Shown piece after piece: positions 42,723 to 51,708 of a DNA stretch of 64,000 nt. The stretch comes from CAG-882 sp050874385 (GTDB lineage: Bacteria; Bacillota; Clostridia; Lachnospirales; Lachnospiraceae). How positions within the stretch are numbered: position 1 is the stretch's first letter; each line of letters opens with the position of its first letter. The stretch lies in NCBI GenBank assembly GCA_050874385.1, contig JBNMKO010000009.1, positions 3,793-67,792 of the forward strand, given 5' to 3'. A model generated the notes under the pieces. That model ran no database searches. It was not told the origin of the DNA and saw only the letters and a program-made list of their open reading frames with translations. Position numbers and translations under genes: made by a program.

Positions 42723-44231
42723 ATGAAACTAAAAACCAAGATTCAGTTGGCGTTCTGCGCACTGTGTATCGTGCCGCTTATACTTGTGGTGGCTGTTCTC
42801 AGCGTTGGAACGTACAAATTAAAAACAATTTATCATACCTACAAGATAGATATGAATACCTACACGGTGATGTTCAATCCCATGCTGGCGTTTAACGCCG
42901 TCAATTCGAGCATAGAGGATGAGCTTGAGGTAGTGAGGGATGCCAACCCTGACCTTTTGTGTGATAAGGAGTATCTTGATGAGTACTATCAGGGGCTTAC
43001 AAACGATGCGACGGACATCATTGTAAATCTTGACGGTGAGTATGTATATTCAAGCTATGACGATAATCAGGAGGAGGAGCTTTACAGGGAACTTGACAAG
43101 ATGGAAAAGATGGGTAAGCTCGACGGATTAGAGGGCGGAATGTACCTTGGCGGGAATTTGCAGATGCTTGTAAACAGGGTTATGTTCGAGTGCAGCGACG
43201 GAAAAGAGGGAAGGCTCTACATCATAACGCACATTGAACATATGGTTCCGCAGGTAAAGAATATACTCATTATTTTCCTTGTATGTCTTGTAGCTATACT
43301 TGTCGCGGCGAGCGGCTGTATAAGCGTATGGGTGTACAGGGGGCTTGTATCTCCTATAAAGAAGCTTCGCGATGCAACGCACAACATAGCGGAGGGCAAT
43401 CTTGATTTCACGCTTGAGAACAACAGGCATGACGAGATAGGCGAACTGATAGACGATTTTGAGGTTATGAGAAAGAGGCTCAAGGACTCCGCCGAGGAGA
43501 AAATCCAGAACGACAAGGAGAGCCGTGAGCTCATAAGCAACATTTCCCATGATTTAAAGACACCTATGACGGCGATTAAGGGCTATGTCGAGGGAATTAT
43601 GGACGGTATCGCTGACACACCTGAGAAGATGGACAGATACGTCAGAACGATTTATAATAAGACTGTGGATATGGATAAGCTTATAAATGAGCTTACGCTT
43701 TACTCCAAGATAGATGCAAATAAGATACCGTACAATTTTAACAAGATTAATGTGGCAGAATATTTTGACGACTGTGTGAGCGAACTTAAAGTCGAACTCG
43801 ACTCGAAAAATATCGAGCTTGGATATTTTAACTACGCGGATAAGTCCTCGGTCATCATAGCTGACCCGGAGCAGCTTAAAAGGGTAATCAACAACATCAT
43901 AAGCAACTCGGTAAAATACATGTCCACGGACAGAAAGGGCATAATAAATATCAGGATAAGCGACGCGGACGATTTTGTGCAGTTCGAGATAGAGGACAAC
44001 GGAAAGGGCATAGCGCAGAAGGATGTGCAGTATATTTTTGACCGCTTCTACAGAACGGATGCATCGAGAAATTCTGCACAGGGCGGCAGCGGAATAGGTC
44101 TGTCGATTGTGAAGAAGATTATAAATGACCACGGTGGTCAGATATGGGCTACAAGCATGGAAGGCACAGGTACGGTAATGCACTTTGTACTCAGAAAATA
44201 TAAAAGTCAGGAGAGTGGAAAAAATGAGTAA
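42723..44231 (+). CDS. Two-component sensor histidine kinase
   Basis: A 502-residue membrane kinase. The ATG at 42723 (MKLKTKIQLAFC) is chosen because TM1 (about 8-28) then starts the protein and GGGGAC lies before it. An extracellular region of ~150 residues follows, then TM2 (about 185-207), HAMP (about 208-260) and HisKA with H276 in ISHDLKTPMTAIKGY. The ATP-binding domain has NNIISNSVKYM, DNGKGIA and GGSGIGLSIVKKI. It overlaps the response regulator by 8 bp, so the two form one operon. The signal is unknown. Confidence 0.95.
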   Translation: MKLKTKIQLAFCALCIVPLILVVAVLSVGTYKLKTIYHTYKIDMNTYTVMFNPMLAFNAVNSSIEDELEVVRDANPDLLCDKEYLDEYYQGLTNDATDIIVNLDGEYVYSSYDDNQEEELYRELDKMEKMGKLDGLEGGMYLGGNLQMLVNRVMFECSDGKEGRLYIITHIEHMVPQVKNILIIFLVCLVAILVAASGCISVWVYRGLVSPIKKLRDATHNIAEGNLDFTLENNRHDEIGELIDDFEVMRKRLKDSAEEKIQNDKESRELISNISHDLKTPMTAIKGYVEGIMDGIADTPEKMDRYVRTIYNKTVDMDKLINELTLYSKIDANKIPYNFNKINVAEYFDDCVSELKVELDSKNIELGYFNYADKSSVIIADPEQLKRVINNIISNSVKYMSTDRKGIINIRISDADDFVQFEIEDNGKGIAQKDVQYIFDRFYRTDASRNSAQGGSGIGLSIVKKIINDHGGQIWATSMEGTGTVMHFVLRKYKSQESGKNE

Positions 44232-44913
44232 GATTTTGATTATCGAGGATGAGGAGAGCATCGCAGAGCTTGAGAGGGATTACCTTGAGATAAGCAGCTA
44301 CGAGGTCACAATCTGCAACGACGGCGAGAAGGGGCTGAAAGAGGCGCTCGACAACGAGTATGATTTGTACATTCTTGACCTTATGCTCCCGGGGGTTGAC
44401 GGCTTTGAAATCTGCAAGGCAATCAGAAGCAAGAAGAACACACCTATAATAATGGTGTCGGCAAAGAAGGACGACATCGACAAGATAAGAGGTCTGGGTC
44501 TCGGCGCGGATGACTACATGACTAAGCCATTTAGCCCTAGCGAGCTTGTTGCGCGCGTGAAGGCTCACCTTGCAAGATATGAGAGACTTGTCGGAAGCGC
44601 AATGCCTGAGAACGATGTAATCGAGATAAGAGGTCTAAAGATTGACAAGACCGCTCGCCGTGTGTTCGTAAACGGTGAGGAAAAGACTTTTACAACTAAG
44701 GAGTTCGACCTTCTCACATTCCTCGCGCAGAACCCGAACCATGTGTTCTCGAAGGAAGAGCTTTTCAACAAGATATGGGATATGGAGTCCATAGGCGATA
44801 TCGCGACAGTTACCGTGCATATCAAGAAGATACGCGAGAAGATTGAGTTCGATACCTCTAACCCTCAGTACATAGAAACTATCTGGGGAGTGGGGTATCG
44901 TTTCAAGGCGTAG
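44224..44913 (+). CDS. OmpR/PhoB-family response regulator
   Basis: A 229-residue DNA-binding regulator. The receiver domain has acidic pair ED (residues 8-9), phospho-acceptor D52 in YILDLMLPGVDG, and the Lys of KPFSPSEL. The winged-helix C-terminal domain ends with TIWGVGYRFKA. It is the partner of the overlapping kinase. The start at 44224 lies inside the kinase end and is preceded by CAGGAGAG. A second, synonymous copy of its last codons lies at 44937-44975. Confidence 0.95.
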   Translation: MSKILIIEDEESIAELERDYLEISSYEVTICNDGEKGLKEALDNEYDLYILDLMLPGVDGFEICKAIRSKKNTPIIMVSAKKDDIDKIRGLGLGADDYMTKPFSPSELVARVKAHLARYERLVGSAMPENDVIEIRGLKIDKTARRVFVNGEEKTFTTKEFDLLTFLAQNPNHVFSKEELFNKIWDMESIGDIATVTVHIKKIREKIEFDTSNPQYIETIWGVGYRFKA

Positions 44914-44936
44914 AAAAGTGAGCCCCAAATAGTTTC

Positions 44937-44975
44937 AGAACAATCTGGGGCGTAGGATATCGTTTCAAGGCGTAG
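44937..44975 (+). pseudogene. Remnant of a second response-regulator 3' end
   Basis: These 39 bases encode RTIWGVGYRFKA and a stop, the canonical OmpR-family end. Compared with the intact gene 62 bp upstream it differs at silent sites (GGC GTA GGA against GGA GTG GGG), which indicates a fragment of a homologous but separate gene or an old duplicate rather than a fresh tandem copy. It lies right before the toxin-antitoxin pair. Confidence 0.65.
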
Positions 44976-44993
44976 AAAATTAAGAAGGGGGGG

Positions 44994-45338
44994 ATGCGTG
45001 TGTGTACTGAGATAGAGATTAATAATATATTGAAGGCTATCGTGGAGTGCTATAGAGATGTATATGGTGATGAAATTGTAGATATTGTGCTGTATGGCTC
45101 TTATGCAAGAGGCGATTATGATCAGGATTCGGATGTAGATATTGTGGCGGTTGTGCATGGGGACAGAGTGGAACTTCAGAAAAAATTGAAGATTGTATGG
45201 GATGTCTCCGCGCAGTTAGGGCTTGAGAATGATATTGTATTGTCTCCTACAGTTATCCCTTATGATGAATTTGTAAAGTATAGGCAGACGCTTCCTTATT
45301 ATAGAAACATTGCACAGGAGGGGCAAAAAATTGGATGA
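44994..45338 (+). CDS. MNT-type nucleotidyltransferase, antitoxin of an MNT/HEPN pair
   Basis: A 114-residue minimal nucleotidyltransferase. The active site is GSYARGDYDQDSDVDIVAVV (about residues 36-55), with the GS and the D-x-D pair intact. In characterised type VII (MntA/HepT) systems this enzyme AMPylates the HEPN toxin. The start may be ATG 44994 or GTG 45000; seven G directly before the ATG make the GTG the better spaced. It overlaps the HEPN gene by 8 bp. Confidence 0.85.
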   Translation: MRVCTEIEINNILKAIVECYRDVYGDEIVDIVLYGSYARGDYDQDSDVDIVAVVHGDRVELQKKLKIVWDVSAQLGLENDIVLSPTVIPYDEFVKYRQTLPYYRNIAQEGQKIG

Positions 45339-45714
45339 TTTGATACAATACCGCATTGAGGCTGCGTGTGAGAAATTGAAATCTTCAAAGCTTCTTTTAG
45401 ATGCAGGATTATACAAGGATTCTATTGGAAGGTCGTACTATGCTATATTTTCGTCGCTTAGGGCTGTTCTTGCAATGAGACAGGTTGATTTTTCAAAACA
45501 TGCAGGTGTAATTGCTTATTTTCAAAGAGAGTATATAAAAACAGGTGTATTTGATAAAAAATATTCTAAGTATATACAACAGGCTTTTCAAATCCGCAAT
45601 AGTTGTGATTACGATGATTTTTTCATTGTGTCGAGGCAGGATGCGCAGGAACAATATGAGAGAGCTGAGGAAATTTTGGAGGTAATAAAGAACTATATAG
45701 ATGGACAAATATAG
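45331..45714 (+). CDS. HEPN-domain protein, toxin of an MNT/HEPN pair
   Basis: A 127-residue all-helical HEPN protein (COG1895 type). The TTG at 45331 is preferred because AGGAGGGG precedes it; a frame from 45310 has no site. The catalytic segment reads IRNSCDYDDF, so the R-x4-6-H motif of HepT RNases has Tyr in place of His, as in many COG1895 members (R..DY). RNase activity is therefore uncertain. SIGRSYYAIFSSLRAVLA is the other conserved helix. The pair is probably mobile or accessory. Confidence 0.85.
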   Translation: MDDLIQYRIEAACEKLKSSKLLLDAGLYKDSIGRSYYAIFSSLRAVLAMRQVDFSKHAGVIAYFQREYIKTGVFDKKYSKYIQQAFQIRNSCDYDDFFIVSRQDAQEQYERAEEILEVIKNYIDGQI

Positions 45715-45734
45715 TGAAGATATAATGGTGATGT

Positions 45735-46466
45735 ATGAGAGACATAAGAGAACATATTATATATGAAGATAATGATATTTGCGTGTGCCACAAGCCGTCG
45801 GGCATGCTCACGCAGTCGGACAGGGGATTTTCGCAGGACTTAGCTAGCGCGCTGATGACTTATGAGAGAAAAAAGGGGAATAAGTCGCCCTTTATAGCGC
45901 CCGTGAACCGTCTGGACAGACCCGTGGAAGGGCTTGTGCTGTACGCAAAGAACAGCCGTAGTGCCGCCGCACTCACAAAGCAGATTACCAAGGGCGAGGT
46001 GGACAAGTGCTACTATGCTGTGGTCAAGGTGGCGGACTTGGAGGCGGTTGAGAGCGCGATGCGCGAAAAAAGGACAATAACCCTCGAGAATTACCTTTTA
46101 AAAGATGCAAAGACGAACATGTCGCGTGTCGTCACTGAGAACACCGAGGGCGCAAAGAAAGCTGTGCTGGAATATGAAGTTCTCAGCGTGAACGCCGACG
46201 AGAAAACGGCATTTTTAAAGGTAAAGCTTCATACCGGCAGACACCACCAGATAAGGGTGCAGCTGTCCAATGCGGGGATGCCTTTGGTGGGGGATACAAA
46301 ATATGGTACTGTATGTGATACACAAAACGGTACTGTATGCGGTGTCAGTCTCGCTCTCTGCTCGTACAGGCTTGTGTTCGCGCACCCGGTTACAAAAAAG
46401 AAGCTGACTTTTGAGGTTATTCCAAAAGGGAAAAGTTTTGAGCCGTTCTTTGAAAATAAGAAGTAA
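45735..46466 (+). CDS. RluA-family pseudouridine synthase
   Basis: A 243-residue rRNA/tRNA uridine isomerase of the RluA type. The catalytic Asp is in VNRLDRPVEGLVLYAKN (about residues 57-73). HTGRHHQIRVQLSNAG and GDTKYG are conserved. No S4 domain is present, so it is a short form. It begins 20 bp after the HEPN gene; the ribosome site is weak. The exact target position is unknown. Confidence 0.92.
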   Translation: MRDIREHIIYEDNDICVCHKPSGMLTQSDRGFSQDLASALMTYERKKGNKSPFIAPVNRLDRPVEGLVLYAKNSRSAAALTKQITKGEVDKCYYAVVKVADLEAVESAMREKRTITLENYLLKDAKTNMSRVVTENTEGAKKAVLEYEVLSVNADEKTAFLKVKLHTGRHHQIRVQLSNAGMPLVGDTKYGTVCDTQNGTVCGVSLALCSYRLVFAHPVTKKKLTFEVIPKGKSFEPFFENKK

Positions 46467-46658
46467 CCATTTGACAGTTGCTGCTTAATGTGAATGAGTG
46501 CAAATATTAAAAGTAAAGAGAAATAATACTATAAAGTAAAAAATGAATGTTAATCTACAAAAAGGTCAAAAAATTTATTTTGCATAAGTAAATACATGTG
46601 CGTACATACTACTCTATAGAATATTCGTGCCATTGCAGGTGCAATGACTGGGGGCAGT

Positions 46659-47699
46659 ATGGGCAGAAGCAAAAAGAATTTTATTGTATATATAGGAGTT
46701 ACAGCAGTTGTATATCTGGTTTTTAAGTATATTATGCCGCTGGCAGCTCCTTTTATTATTGCCTTTTTGCTGGCGGCGGGCTTGAACGGTCAGATGAGGT
46801 TTTTAAGTGTTAAACTAAAGTTTAAGAGAAGTATAGCGGCAGTTGTGCTAATGGTGTTCTGGGGCGGAATAATAGCCGTGGTGCTGTGGCTTCTCGGCGG
46901 GCTTTTGATTACACAGATTAAGAACGTGATAGACAATTATGACCTCTACTATGCTTATATAAATGACGGTATGTGCAATTTTTGCGCGGGAGTGGACGGC
47001 TTCATGGGCTTTGAAGGGGGAACGACGCTCGCGTATATCGACTCCGGGATTGTCGGGCTTATGGAGACGACGCGCGACAAGATAATGCCGTCAATAATGG
47101 GCGGTTCCATCGGTGCGCTAAAAGGCTTTATAACATTTTCGGGCGTGTTCGTGATTTTTTTTATGGCGCTGTATTTTTTTCTGAAAGATTATGACAAAAT
47201 GTTAGAGCGCGCAGCTGTCTCGGAGTATGCGCAGGAGTTTGACTTTTTTTACACGAGAACAGGAAAAATTATATATACGTTCATAAAAACACAGTTTATA
47301 ATTATGTGCATAACCATGATAATATGCGGCGCGGGGCTTTTATGGCTTCACAATCCCTACTGGCTTTTGCTCGGAGTGGTGCTTGGACTTGTCGATGCCT
47401 TGCCCGTATTTGGAACGGGAACAATCTTAACGCCGTGGGCGGTTGTGTCCGTTCTTTGCGGAAAATATAAATACGCCGCCGTTCTCATGGCAATGTGCTT
47501 TATAAGCTATTTTTCGCGCGAGTACCTCGAGCCGAAACTTATGGGAAAAGGGCTGGGGGCACATCCGCTCGGTATGCTTGCCGCGGTGTATATCGGACTT
47601 GTGCTATTTGGGGTGGCAGGAGTAATCACAGGCCCGCTCGCATTCATACTGATTAAAGAATTAATTTCATATATCCGCCAAAGGCAGGATTTACAGTAA
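46659..47699 (+). CDS. AI-2E family transporter / YtvI-like sporulation membrane protein
   Basis: A 346-residue membrane protein with about seven to eight hydrophobic segments. The ATG at 46659 follows TGGGGGC; 46644 is an alternative. The C-terminal AI-2E/PerM signature is REYLEPKLMGKGLGAHPLGM, preceded by GLVDALPVFGTG. Clostridial members of this form are annotated YtvI and expressed in sporulation; that assignment is by resemblance. The 46467-46658 gap holds a possible TerD-like remnant. Confidence 0.85.
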   Translation: MGRSKKNFIVYIGVTAVVYLVFKYIMPLAAPFIIAFLLAAGLNGQMRFLSVKLKFKRSIAAVVLMVFWGGIIAVVLWLLGGLLITQIKNVIDNYDLYYAYINDGMCNFCAGVDGFMGFEGGTTLAYIDSGIVGLMETTRDKIMPSIMGGSIGALKGFITFSGVFVIFFMALYFFLKDYDKMLERAAVSEYAQEFDFFYTRTGKIIYTFIKTQFIIMCITMIICGAGLLWLHNPYWLLLGVVLGLVDALPVFGTGTILTPWAVVSVLCGKYKYAAVLMAMCFISYFSREYLEPKLMGKGLGAHPLGMLAAVYIGLVLFGVAGVITGPLAFILIKELISYIRQRQDLQ

Positions 47700-47767
47700 A
47701 TTTTTCTTGTATCATGGTGCTATAGTAGGTTATAATCTATGTACTTAATTTATTAAGAGGTAAAATC

Positions 47768-49264
47768 ATGGTCTTTTCATCAGCAGTATTTTTGTTCGCG
47801 TTTCTCCCGATTGTGTTCATTTTGCACACCGCAATAAGGAACACAACCGCTAGAAACGTGTTGTTAATCGCGGCGAGCCTTGTGTTCTACGCATGGGGCG
47901 AGCCTGTTTATGTGCTTCTTCTGCTCGCCTCAATTCTTGTCAATTTTGTGCTCGGCAGGTTTGTGTGGGGGAGAAAGCCCGTGCTTGTCGCGGCGGTGGT
48001 GATAAACCTTGCATTTTTGATTGTGTTCAAATATGCGGGATTTATTGTTGACACGATAAATGCGCTGCCGTTTGTCAATTTGAGCGTTCCGGCGGTCAGT
48101 ATGCCTATAGGTATCTCTTTTTATACTTTTCAGGCGATGTCCTATGTCATAGATACATACCGCGACGAGAAAAAGCGTCCGGGAAGTTTTCTCGATGTGA
48201 TGCTGTATGTGTGCCTTTTTCCTCAGCTTGTCGCAGGACCTATTGTAAAATACAATTCCGTGAGGGAGCAGTTAAAGCACAGACAGGTGAGTGCGCAGGG
48301 AATATCTTCCGGAATACAGCGTTTTATCGTGGGATTATCAAAAAAGATGCTTATTGCAAATGTGATGGCTGTGGCTGTTGACAAGATGTTCGCGCTCGAC
48401 GTGGCGCAGCTTGATATGGCATCCGCGTGGGTTGGCGCGGTCTGCTACATGTTCCAGATATATTTTGACTTTTCGGGCTACAGTGACATGGCAGTCGGAA
48501 TGGGAAAAACGTTCGGCTTTACTTTTCCTGAGAACTTCGATTACCCGTACACGGCATGTTCCATAAGGCAGTTTTGGAAAAAATGGCACATATCGCTGAC
48601 TTCATGGTTCAGGGAATACCTTTATTTTCCGCTTGGCGGCAACAGAAAAGGCAGGGCGAGGACTCTCTTTAACCGCTTTTTTGTGTTCTTGTGTACAGGA
48701 ATATGGCATGGCGCGAACTGGACATTCGTGGTGTGGGGAATTTATCACGGACTGTTGACTATGATTGAGACTATATTTGCAGATAAAAAGAAGGTCAAAG
48801 CCGATAAAGCTGTTGATATGTCAAAGACAACTAAGCTGGATGAAACAGTGAGTACATCAAAAAGAGCACAAAAGGGCACAAATGCAGAGATATCAAATAA
48901 GAATATCGCAGGCGGAAATCTTGTGATAAGAGTGTTAGGTCACATCTACACATTGCTCGCCGTGATGATAGGCTTTGTGATATTTCGGGCTGACACCATG
49001 GGACAGGCGGTGCAGTTTGTAGTGAGCATGTTTTCATTTGGCGCGACGGCGGTGGGAACTATGACGGCGGCATCCGTGATGAGTCCGCTGTTTATAATAA
49101 CCGCGGTTATTGCGGCGGTGGCGTGCACGCCCGTACTCAAAAAGCTGCCTGACAACACCGTAGCGCAGACCCTCGCAAAGGTGGCGACGGTGGTTTTGTA
49201 TCTGCTCTGCATTATGGAGATTGCGGCGGGAAGTTACAATCCTTTTATATATTTCAGATTTTAA
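47768..49264 (+). CDS. MBOAT family O-acyltransferase (AlgI/DltB-like)
   Basis: A 498-residue polytopic membrane protein that moves acyl groups across the membrane to a polymer. Conserved segments are IGISFYTFQAMSYVIDTYR, DFSGYSDMAVGMG, FWKKWHISLTSWFREYLY and the catalytic His in GTGIWHGANWTFV (about residue 314). Between residues 335 and 380 is a charged Lys/Thr/Ser linker not typical of the core. It precedes an AlgJ-like partner by 54 bp, so together they are a cell-envelope polysaccharide acetylation pair. Confidence 0.93.
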   Translation: MVFSSAVFLFAFLPIVFILHTAIRNTTARNVLLIAASLVFYAWGEPVYVLLLLASILVNFVLGRFVWGRKPVLVAAVVINLAFLIVFKYAGFIVDTINALPFVNLSVPAVSMPIGISFYTFQAMSYVIDTYRDEKKRPGSFLDVMLYVCLFPQLVAGPIVKYNSVREQLKHRQVSAQGISSGIQRFIVGLSKKMLIANVMAVAVDKMFALDVAQLDMASAWVGAVCYMFQIYFDFSGYSDMAVGMGKTFGFTFPENFDYPYTACSIRQFWKKWHISLTSWFREYLYFPLGGNRKGRARTLFNRFFVFLCTGIWHGANWTFVVWGIYHGLLTMIETIFADKKKVKADKAVDMSKTTKLDETVSTSKRAQKGTNAEISNKNIAGGNLVIRVLGHIYTLLAVMIGFVIFRADTMGQAVQFVVSMFSFGATAVGTMTAASVMSPLFIITAVIAAVACTPVLKKLPDNTVAQTLAKVATVVLYLLCIMEIAAGSYNPFIYFRF

Positions 49265-49318
49265 CGCGAATGTGGATTTAGAATGGGTATTTTTATTGCC
49301 GGGACATGGAGGATTAGT

Positions 49319-50959
49319 GTGAAAAAAATAGACAAAAATACACTTCCAAATATAATATATATCGTGGTTTTTCTTGCAGTCAGCCTTGTGCCGCTTTTCC
49401 TGTTTTCGAGCAGGCAGGCGGCTATTGGAAATGAGACCAAGGCGGAGAAGCCAAAACTCTCGGACGGTGTTGAGCTGACCGCGAATATAGATGCGTATTT
49501 TTCGCAGAACTTCGGTTTTAGAAACAGGCTTGTGTATGCGAGAAATGCGCTTGAGCAGGCGTTTTTTAAGACTTCCGGGCAGTCGGATGTGATAGTGGGG
49601 GAGGACGGATGGCTGTTCTATGGCAGGGCGTTAGATGATTTTCTCGGCACAAGCGTGCTCTCCGACACGGAGCTTGACCGCATGGCTGTGGTTGTGGAAA
49701 TGATGCAAAATTATGCAAAACGTGAGGGCAAGGATTTTATATTTGTGTCCGCGCCCAATAAAATGTCCGTGTACGGCGAGTACATGCCCTATTATTATAT
49801 AGAAGAAAAAGGTCTGGGAAACTATGAGCTTTTGCATGAGAGACTTACCACGCTGGGGGTGAATACCGTACAGCTAAAAAATGCCCTGACCGTCAAAAAG
49901 CTTGAGGGGCAGCAGCTGTACCACAAGCTCGATTCCCACTGGAATAATTACGGTGCGGCGGCGGCTTATGAGGCTATGGCGGATAAACTTTTTGAGCTTT
50001 ACGGTGCTGACTATTCGGCGTACACACATTACGGTGAAGTCCCATACAGCGTGAAAAATAATTTTTCGGGTGATTTGCAGTCGATGCTTCTTCCCGGTTC
50101 AAGCAAAAAAGATGCGCAGGTGGAGTTTGACATTGACGACGGCTTCGAGTATGTGAACCGTTTCCGCAGTGTGGAGGACTTGGTGATAACCACACAAAAT
50201 CAGTCCGCCGCTGTGGATAAATCTGTCACCCTTTTCCGCGATTCATTCGGAAATGCGCTCTATTGGTTTTTCGCCAAAGATTATGCTTCGCTCACAGCGA
50301 AAAGAGAAATTCCGTACAATATATATCAGGCGGCGAAAGAGTCAGACCTTGTGGCAGTCGAGCTTGTCGAACGAAATTTGAAAAATCTTTTGGTTTATAC
50401 GCCGATAGTTCCATCTTGGAACCTCGGGGCGGACTATTTTAGCGATGTTAAAATTTATGATTTAACGGAATTTGATGGTTTATCAGCTGACAGTTCAATT
50501 ATAATTAAAGATACATCATCTGACAGCTCGATAAAAGTTGAACAATCAGCGAAAACAACGGATAGCGTAGAGAATTTGACAAATATGGAGGAATATCTTA
50601 ATCGAGTATCTGATATTGTAATGAATGTAACCACAACCGCTGATGGTCTTACGCAGATTAGCGGAAGCAGCGATATTTTAGAAAATTTTGCATACATGTA
50701 CATGAAAATCGACAGCACCGGGCAGACTTCGCAGGAACAAAACGCAGACAATATCGACAGCAATGAGCAGACCTCACAGGCTCAGAACGCAGTTATATAT
50801 CAGCTTATCCCGGGACAGAACGGAGATTTCACTCTTTATCTGACCGATGAAGATGCCGATATATTTAAGGCTGACACGGCGGGCATTGAATATACAATTA
50901 TAGTTAAATCTGGTAACAAATATATAGAAATTCCGATAAATGTCACTTTACAGGATTAG
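49319..50959 (+). CDS. AlgJ/DHHW-family SGNH-like protein, acyltransferase partner
   Basis: A 546-residue single-pass membrane protein (TM about 12-32, IIYIVVFLAVSLVPLFLF) with an extracellular SGNH-like domain. The GTG at 49319 is chosen for GGAGG at 49308-49312. Family marks are NRLVYARNALEQAFF, VGEDGWLFYG, KLDSHWNNYGAAAAYEAM (the DSHW motif) and LFRDSFGNA. The last ~170 residues are a Ser/Thr/Asp-rich tail with beta sequence. It works with the MBOAT gene to acetylate a surface glycan. Confidence 0.88.
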   Translation: MKKIDKNTLPNIIYIVVFLAVSLVPLFLFSSRQAAIGNETKAEKPKLSDGVELTANIDAYFSQNFGFRNRLVYARNALEQAFFKTSGQSDVIVGEDGWLFYGRALDDFLGTSVLSDTELDRMAVVVEMMQNYAKREGKDFIFVSAPNKMSVYGEYMPYYYIEEKGLGNYELLHERLTTLGVNTVQLKNALTVKKLEGQQLYHKLDSHWNNYGAAAAYEAMADKLFELYGADYSAYTHYGEVPYSVKNNFSGDLQSMLLPGSSKKDAQVEFDIDDGFEYVNRFRSVEDLVITTQNQSAAVDKSVTLFRDSFGNALYWFFAKDYASLTAKREIPYNIYQAAKESDLVAVELVERNLKNLLVYTPIVPSWNLGADYFSDVKIYDLTEFDGLSADSSIIIKDTSSDSSIKVEQSAKTTDSVENLTNMEEYLNRVSDIVMNVTTTADGLTQISGSSDILENFAYMYMKIDSTGQTSQEQNADNIDSNEQTSQAQNAVIYQLIPGQNGDFTLYLTDEDADIFKADTAGIEYTIIVKSGNKYIEIPINVTLQD

Positions 50960-51038
50960 TGATATAATGTATATTTCAAGTTGGAAAACAGCATAAAAAA
51001 CGCATGAATTTTTCCATGCAGAAAGGTAAAAGCAGATT

Positions 51039-51542
51039 ATGAGAAACATAGGGAAAAGTATAAAAAAGGGAATTGCAATGGCAGCAGTTATGGCGATGAT
51101 GACACTCTCGCTTGCAGCGTGCGGAAAGAAGAGCGGGGGAGATACCTTTGGATACAATAATGGAAGTGTCATGCTGACACCGGGCGAGAAGTTTGACGCG
51201 GGTGCGGACGGTATGCCTGAGACCACGGCTTATATGGAGGGCGCGAGCTGCTATTTTGACGGGCTTGACAAGGTGTTCACCTACGATGGATATGAGGTTA
51301 CGACATATCCAAAGGCGGATGGAGACTACATTCAGGATGTAAGTATTTCATCTGATACGATTAAGACTGACAAGGGAATAGGTGTTGGCAGTACCATCGA
51401 GGATATCGAGAAGGCATATGGCAATGACTACACGGTTTCGGGAAAAATGTATGAATATTATCAGGACGATACGAAATATATGTATTTCTTTATTTTGAAT
51501 GATGTGGTACAATATTATGGCTACGGGATGAATGTAAAATAA
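51039..51542 (+). CDS. Small lipoprotein of unknown function
   Basis: A 167-residue lipoprotein: basic start MRNIGKSIKKG, hydrophobic core, lipobox SLAACG (Cys about residue 27). The mature part includes YDGYEVTTYPKADGDYIQDVSI and GIGVGSTIEDIEKAYG, a pattern seen in small Clostridia lipoproteins that resemble SmpA/BamE-like folds; this likeness is weak. AGAAAGG lies upstream. It lies between the acyltransferase pair and the transglutaminase-like lipoprotein. Confidence 0.8.
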   Translation: MRNIGKSIKKGIAMAAVMAMMTLSLAACGKKSGGDTFGYNNGSVMLTPGEKFDAGADGMPETTAYMEGASCYFDGLDKVFTYDGYEVTTYPKADGDYIQDVSISSDTIKTDKGIGVGSTIEDIEKAYGNDYTVSGKMYEYYQDDTKYMYFFILNDVVQYYGYGMNVK

Positions 51543-51708
51543 TTCATTTTTGTAGAACTGATATTCATAAGATTAAGGATAGTGTGAAAAGAATATCTAA
51601 ATCGGAAAAATACGCTGATTAGTATATTCTAAATTTTCACGATGGTTTGGCGTGGCTGAACTATTACTATTTGGGACGCTGCAAAGCAGTGACACGGAGG
51701 AGATTATC

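Noticed and set aside
45310..45330. Longer N-terminus of the HEPN protein
   Set aside because: The extra codons (MHRRGKK) cover the AGGAGGGG ribosome site of the TTG at 45331, so the shorter form is preferred.
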